Part shown: positions 61,758 through 64,000 of the stretch, in pieces
Layout of the letters: each line of letters begins with the position of its first letter
Numbering within the stretch: position 1 is the first letter of the stretch
Assembly: GCF_900172365.1 (NCBI RefSeq)
Contig: NZ_FWFJ01000005.1
Coordinates: 1 to 64,000, forward strand
Source: Roseovarius gaetbuli
Lineage (GTDB): Bacteria > Pseudomonadota > Alphaproteobacteria > Rhodobacterales > Rhodobacteraceae
Length of the DNA: 64,000 nucleotides
Direction of reading: 5' to 3'
The notes under the pieces: model-generated
Seen by the model: only the letters and a program-made list of their open reading frames with translations
Told to the model about the DNA's origin: nothing
The model's database searches: none
Translations under genes and position numbers: made by a program

Positions 61758-62933
61758 ATGACTGATATCGTAATTCTTGATGGCGCACGCACGGCAATTG
61801 GCACATTTGGCGGGGCCCTTGCGGGCACACCGCCGACAACCCTTGGCGCGATTGTTGCCAAAGAGGCGCTTGCGCGCTCGGGCGTCGAGGGCGCACAGAT
61901 CGGGCATGTGGTCTTTGGTCATGTGATCAACACCGAACCGCGCGACATGTACGTGAGCCGCGTTGCCGCCATTGAGGCAGGCATTCCAGACAGCGCCCCG
62001 GCGATGAACGTAAACCGTCTCTGTGGCTCTGGCGCACAGGCGATTGTATCGGCGGTTCAGTCCCTGATGCTGAATGATGCGGACTTCGCCCTTGCCGGCG
62101 GTGTCGAGAACATGTCGCGTTCGCCCTTTATCATCCCCGACCAACGCTGGGGCGCCAAGATGGGCGATGTGACCACACGCGATATGATGTTGGGTGCGCT
62201 GAACTGTCCGTTTGGCACCGGCCATATGGGTGTGACCGCGGAAAACGTTGCCGCCGAGCATGACATCAGCCGCGCCGATCAGGATGCCTTTGCCCTTGAA
62301 AGCCAGCGTCGCGCAGGCATCGCGATTGCCGAGGGGCGCTTTAAATCCCAGATCGTTCCGGTCGAGGTGCGCGTCAAGCGCGACATGGTTGCCTTTGACA
62401 CCGATGAACACCCCAAGGCGACCACCGCCGAGGCGCTTGGCGGCCTGCGCACCGTGTTCCAGAAAGACGGCACAGTGACGGCCGGCAATGCCAGCGGCAT
62501 CAACGACGGCGCGGCGGCGATTGTCCTTGCCCGCGCCAGTGCGGCCGAGGCCGCAGGCCTCAAGCCGCGCGCGCGTATCCTTGGCTATGCCCATGCCGGT
62601 GTGCGCCCCGAGGTGATGGGCATTGGCCCGGTCCCCGCAGTACAAAAGCTGCTTGAAAAGACTGGGTTGAGCGTCGGTGATTTCGATCTGGTCGAATCAA
62701 ACGAGGCCTTCGCGGCGCAGGCGCTTGCAGTCAACAAGGGGCTTGGCCTTGATCCGGCGCGTGTAAACCCGAATGGCGGCGCAATCGCGCTTGGCCATCC
62801 GGTTGGTGCCACCGGCGCGATTCTTGTCATCAAGGCGCTCTACGAGCTTGAACGCACCGGCGGAAAACGCGCCATCATCACCATGTGCATCGGTGGTGGT
62901 CAGGGGATCGCCATCGCAATCGAGCGCCTCTGA
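61758..62933 (+). CDS. Acetyl-CoA acetyltransferase (thiolase)
   Basis: This 391-residue thiolase has the nucleophile Cys89 in NVNRLCGSGAQAI, His in GHPVGATGA and the second Cys in CIGGGQG, plus NEAFAAQAL. The size and motif set fit the biosynthetic/degradative type (PhaA/BktB/AtoB). It may serve PHB synthesis or amino-acid and fatty-acid breakdown, but no phaB or other partner gene is nearby in the window. GAGGGACAG precedes the start. Confidence 0.88.
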   Translation: MTDIVILDGARTAIGTFGGALAGTPPTTLGAIVAKEALARSGVEGAQIGHVVFGHVINTEPRDMYVSRVAAIEAGIPDSAPAMNVNRLCGSGAQAIVSAVQSLMLNDADFALAGGVENMSRSPFIIPDQRWGAKMGDVTTRDMMLGALNCPFGTGHMGVTAENVAAEHDISRADQDAFALESQRRAGIAIAEGRFKSQIVPVEVRVKRDMVAFDTDEHPKATTAEALGGLRTVFQKDGTVTAGNASGINDGAAAIVLARASAAEAAGLKPRARILGYAHAGVRPEVMGIGPVPAVQKLLEKTGLSVGDFDLVESNEAFAAQALAVNKGLGLDPARVNPNGGAIALGHPVGATGAILVIKALYELERTGGKRAIITMCIGGGQGIAIAIERL

Positions 62934-63042
62934 TCGAGCGTCACGGGCAATAATCTGCTGATTTTGGCAAGGCTTTAAGCAGTTCTTCACGACGATGTCG
63001 GATGGTGACGATGGTACATCCCGGCATGGCGGAGGACAGGCA

Positions 63043-64000
63043 TGAGCCTTGCCAATAAGCTGGCAGAGGAACGGCGCGCCCGATTGGCCGCCGAACGGCT
63101 GCTGGAACAGAAACAGGCGGAGTTGCAATCCGCCAACCGAAAGCTGGGCAAGCACGCGCGCGCCCTGTCCCACGAGATTGTCGAAACCCGTGCTCAGGTT
63201 CAGACGGTTCGTGATGAAAATCAGCGCGTCAAATCCGACCTTCACGTTGCCAATCAAAAGGTTGAAATCGCCGAACGCCGCCTGTGGCATTCGATCGAGA
63301 CGATTCAGGACGGGTTTGCCTTTTTCGACAATGACAGCCGCATGATCGCCGCCAATCATGCCTATCTCGCGGTGTTTGAAGGGCTGGAGGCGGTCGAACC
63401 CGGCGTCAGCTATATCGAGATTTTGCAATTCATCACCGAAGAAGGGATCGTGAACATCGGTGACATGACCCCGGTAGCGTGGCGCGAAAAGATGCTGGAT
63501 CGGTGGCAATCCACCGCGCCGGAGCCCGAGGTGGTGCGGCTTTGGTCCGGTGAATATATCAAGCTGATTGATCAGCGCGGCCACGGTGGTGACATGGTGA
63601 GCCTTGCACTCAATATCACCGATACGATCCGCCATGAAAAAGAGCTTCAAGAGGCGCGCCGCAAGGCCGAGGCGGCCAACCGGGCCAAATCATCCTTCCT
63701 CGCCAATATGAGCCATGAAATCCGCACCCCGATGAATGGGGTTGTGGGCATGGCCGAATTGCTGGGCGATACCGACCTGACCGACGAGCAGCGCCTTTAT
63801 GCCAGCAGGATCAAGCATTCCGGCGAGGCGCTTTTGGTGATCATCAACGACGTCTTGGATTACTCGAAAATCGAGGCGGAAAAGCTTGTTCTTCATGAAG
63901 AACCGTTTGACCTTGAGCGCTGTATTCACGAGCTCATCACCCTGCTTCAGGCCAATGCCCGCGACAAGGGCCTCGAACTTTTGGTCGATTACGACATGTT
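63043..64000 (+). CDS. Hybrid sensor histidine kinase, N-terminal part (runs off window)
   Basis: The frame opens at an ATG at 63043 behind CGGAGG and reads 319 residues to the edge. An N-terminal coiled coil (about 5-80) is followed by a PAS-type domain (about 85-200, with [22 protein letters not shown] in part). A HisKA domain follows with the phosphorylation site in [21 protein letters not shown] (in part). There is no membrane helix or signal peptide, so it senses in the cytoplasm. The [12 protein letters not shown] form is typical of hybrid kinases with receiver domains, which would lie outside the window. Confidence 0.9.

Noticed and set aside
1-64000. tRNA, rRNA, CRISPR arrays, replication origin
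   Set aside because: I looked for cloverleaf-type and T-loop sequences, regularly spaced direct repeats and DnaA-box clusters and saw none I could support.

Overview
The window is a GC-rich alphaproteobacterial chromosome segment, most likely from a marine Rhodobacteraceae (Roseobacter group). The gene content supports this: ectoine/hydroxyectoine degradation genes, an Er-VIT1 type membrane ferritin (MbfA) behind an Irr-like box, a serC-type leader RNA, IalB-, DUF1285- and DUF599-family proteins, and an Hsp20 gene behind what looks like a ROSE thermometer. I saw no tRNA, rRNA, CRISPR array, origin or prophage. No stretch longer than 300 bases is without a gene.

Layout. 1-124 is the truncated start of an IS110-family transposase. 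265-12667 is an accessory-looking catabolic island: ectoine hydrolase (minus strand), then eutB, eutC, an AsnC-type regulator, an aldehyde dehydrogenase, an aminotransferase and a complete Pot-type ABC transporter (ATPase, binding protein, two permeases of unusual architecture). 12739-16330 is a likely iron/redox block: a 35-residue membrane peptide, a ferric-reductase-like flavoprotein, a TetR regulator with six clustered cysteines, a 52-residue secreted peptide, a promoter with three matching inverted repeats, and mbfA. 16399-26865 holds metabolic and transport genes (AEC carrier, S-formylglutathione hydrolase, soluble transhydrogenase, DUF188 protein, DMT and MFS transporters, cyclodeaminase-like protein, two hydrolases, a GabD-like dehydrogenase). 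26870-31778 contains a probably frameshifted Hint-domain gene, a META-domain protein, Hsp20 and two tandem trypsin-like proteases. 31841-35831 is glcDEF (glycolate oxidase).

37066-43763 is a MoxR/DUF58/BatA-like envelope operon. 44572-48282 holds three mechanosensitive-channel genes around rsfS-rlmH. 48380-53446 has an HDAC-like hydrolase, an MFS carrier, asd and a DUF4139 protein. 53531-55144 is a lone contractile-tail sheath gene. 55176-60754 has IalB, asparaginase, and serB, serC and serA (the whole phosphorylated serine pathway). The window ends with a metallophosphoesterase, a thiolase and a truncated hybrid sensor kinase.

How it fits together. The island could take up a nitrogenous compatible solute or polyamine and convert it through 2,4-diaminobutyrate-type intermediates to aspartate semialdehyde and aspartate; the deacetylase step (eutE/doeB) is not in the window. 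The most novel-looking material is the cysteine-cluster TetR with its triple operator and two unannotated small genes, the insertion-bearing permeases, the orphan sheath gene, a possible leader peptide on rsfS, and the two-layer heat control (RpoH-like promoter plus ROSE-like leader) of hsp20.
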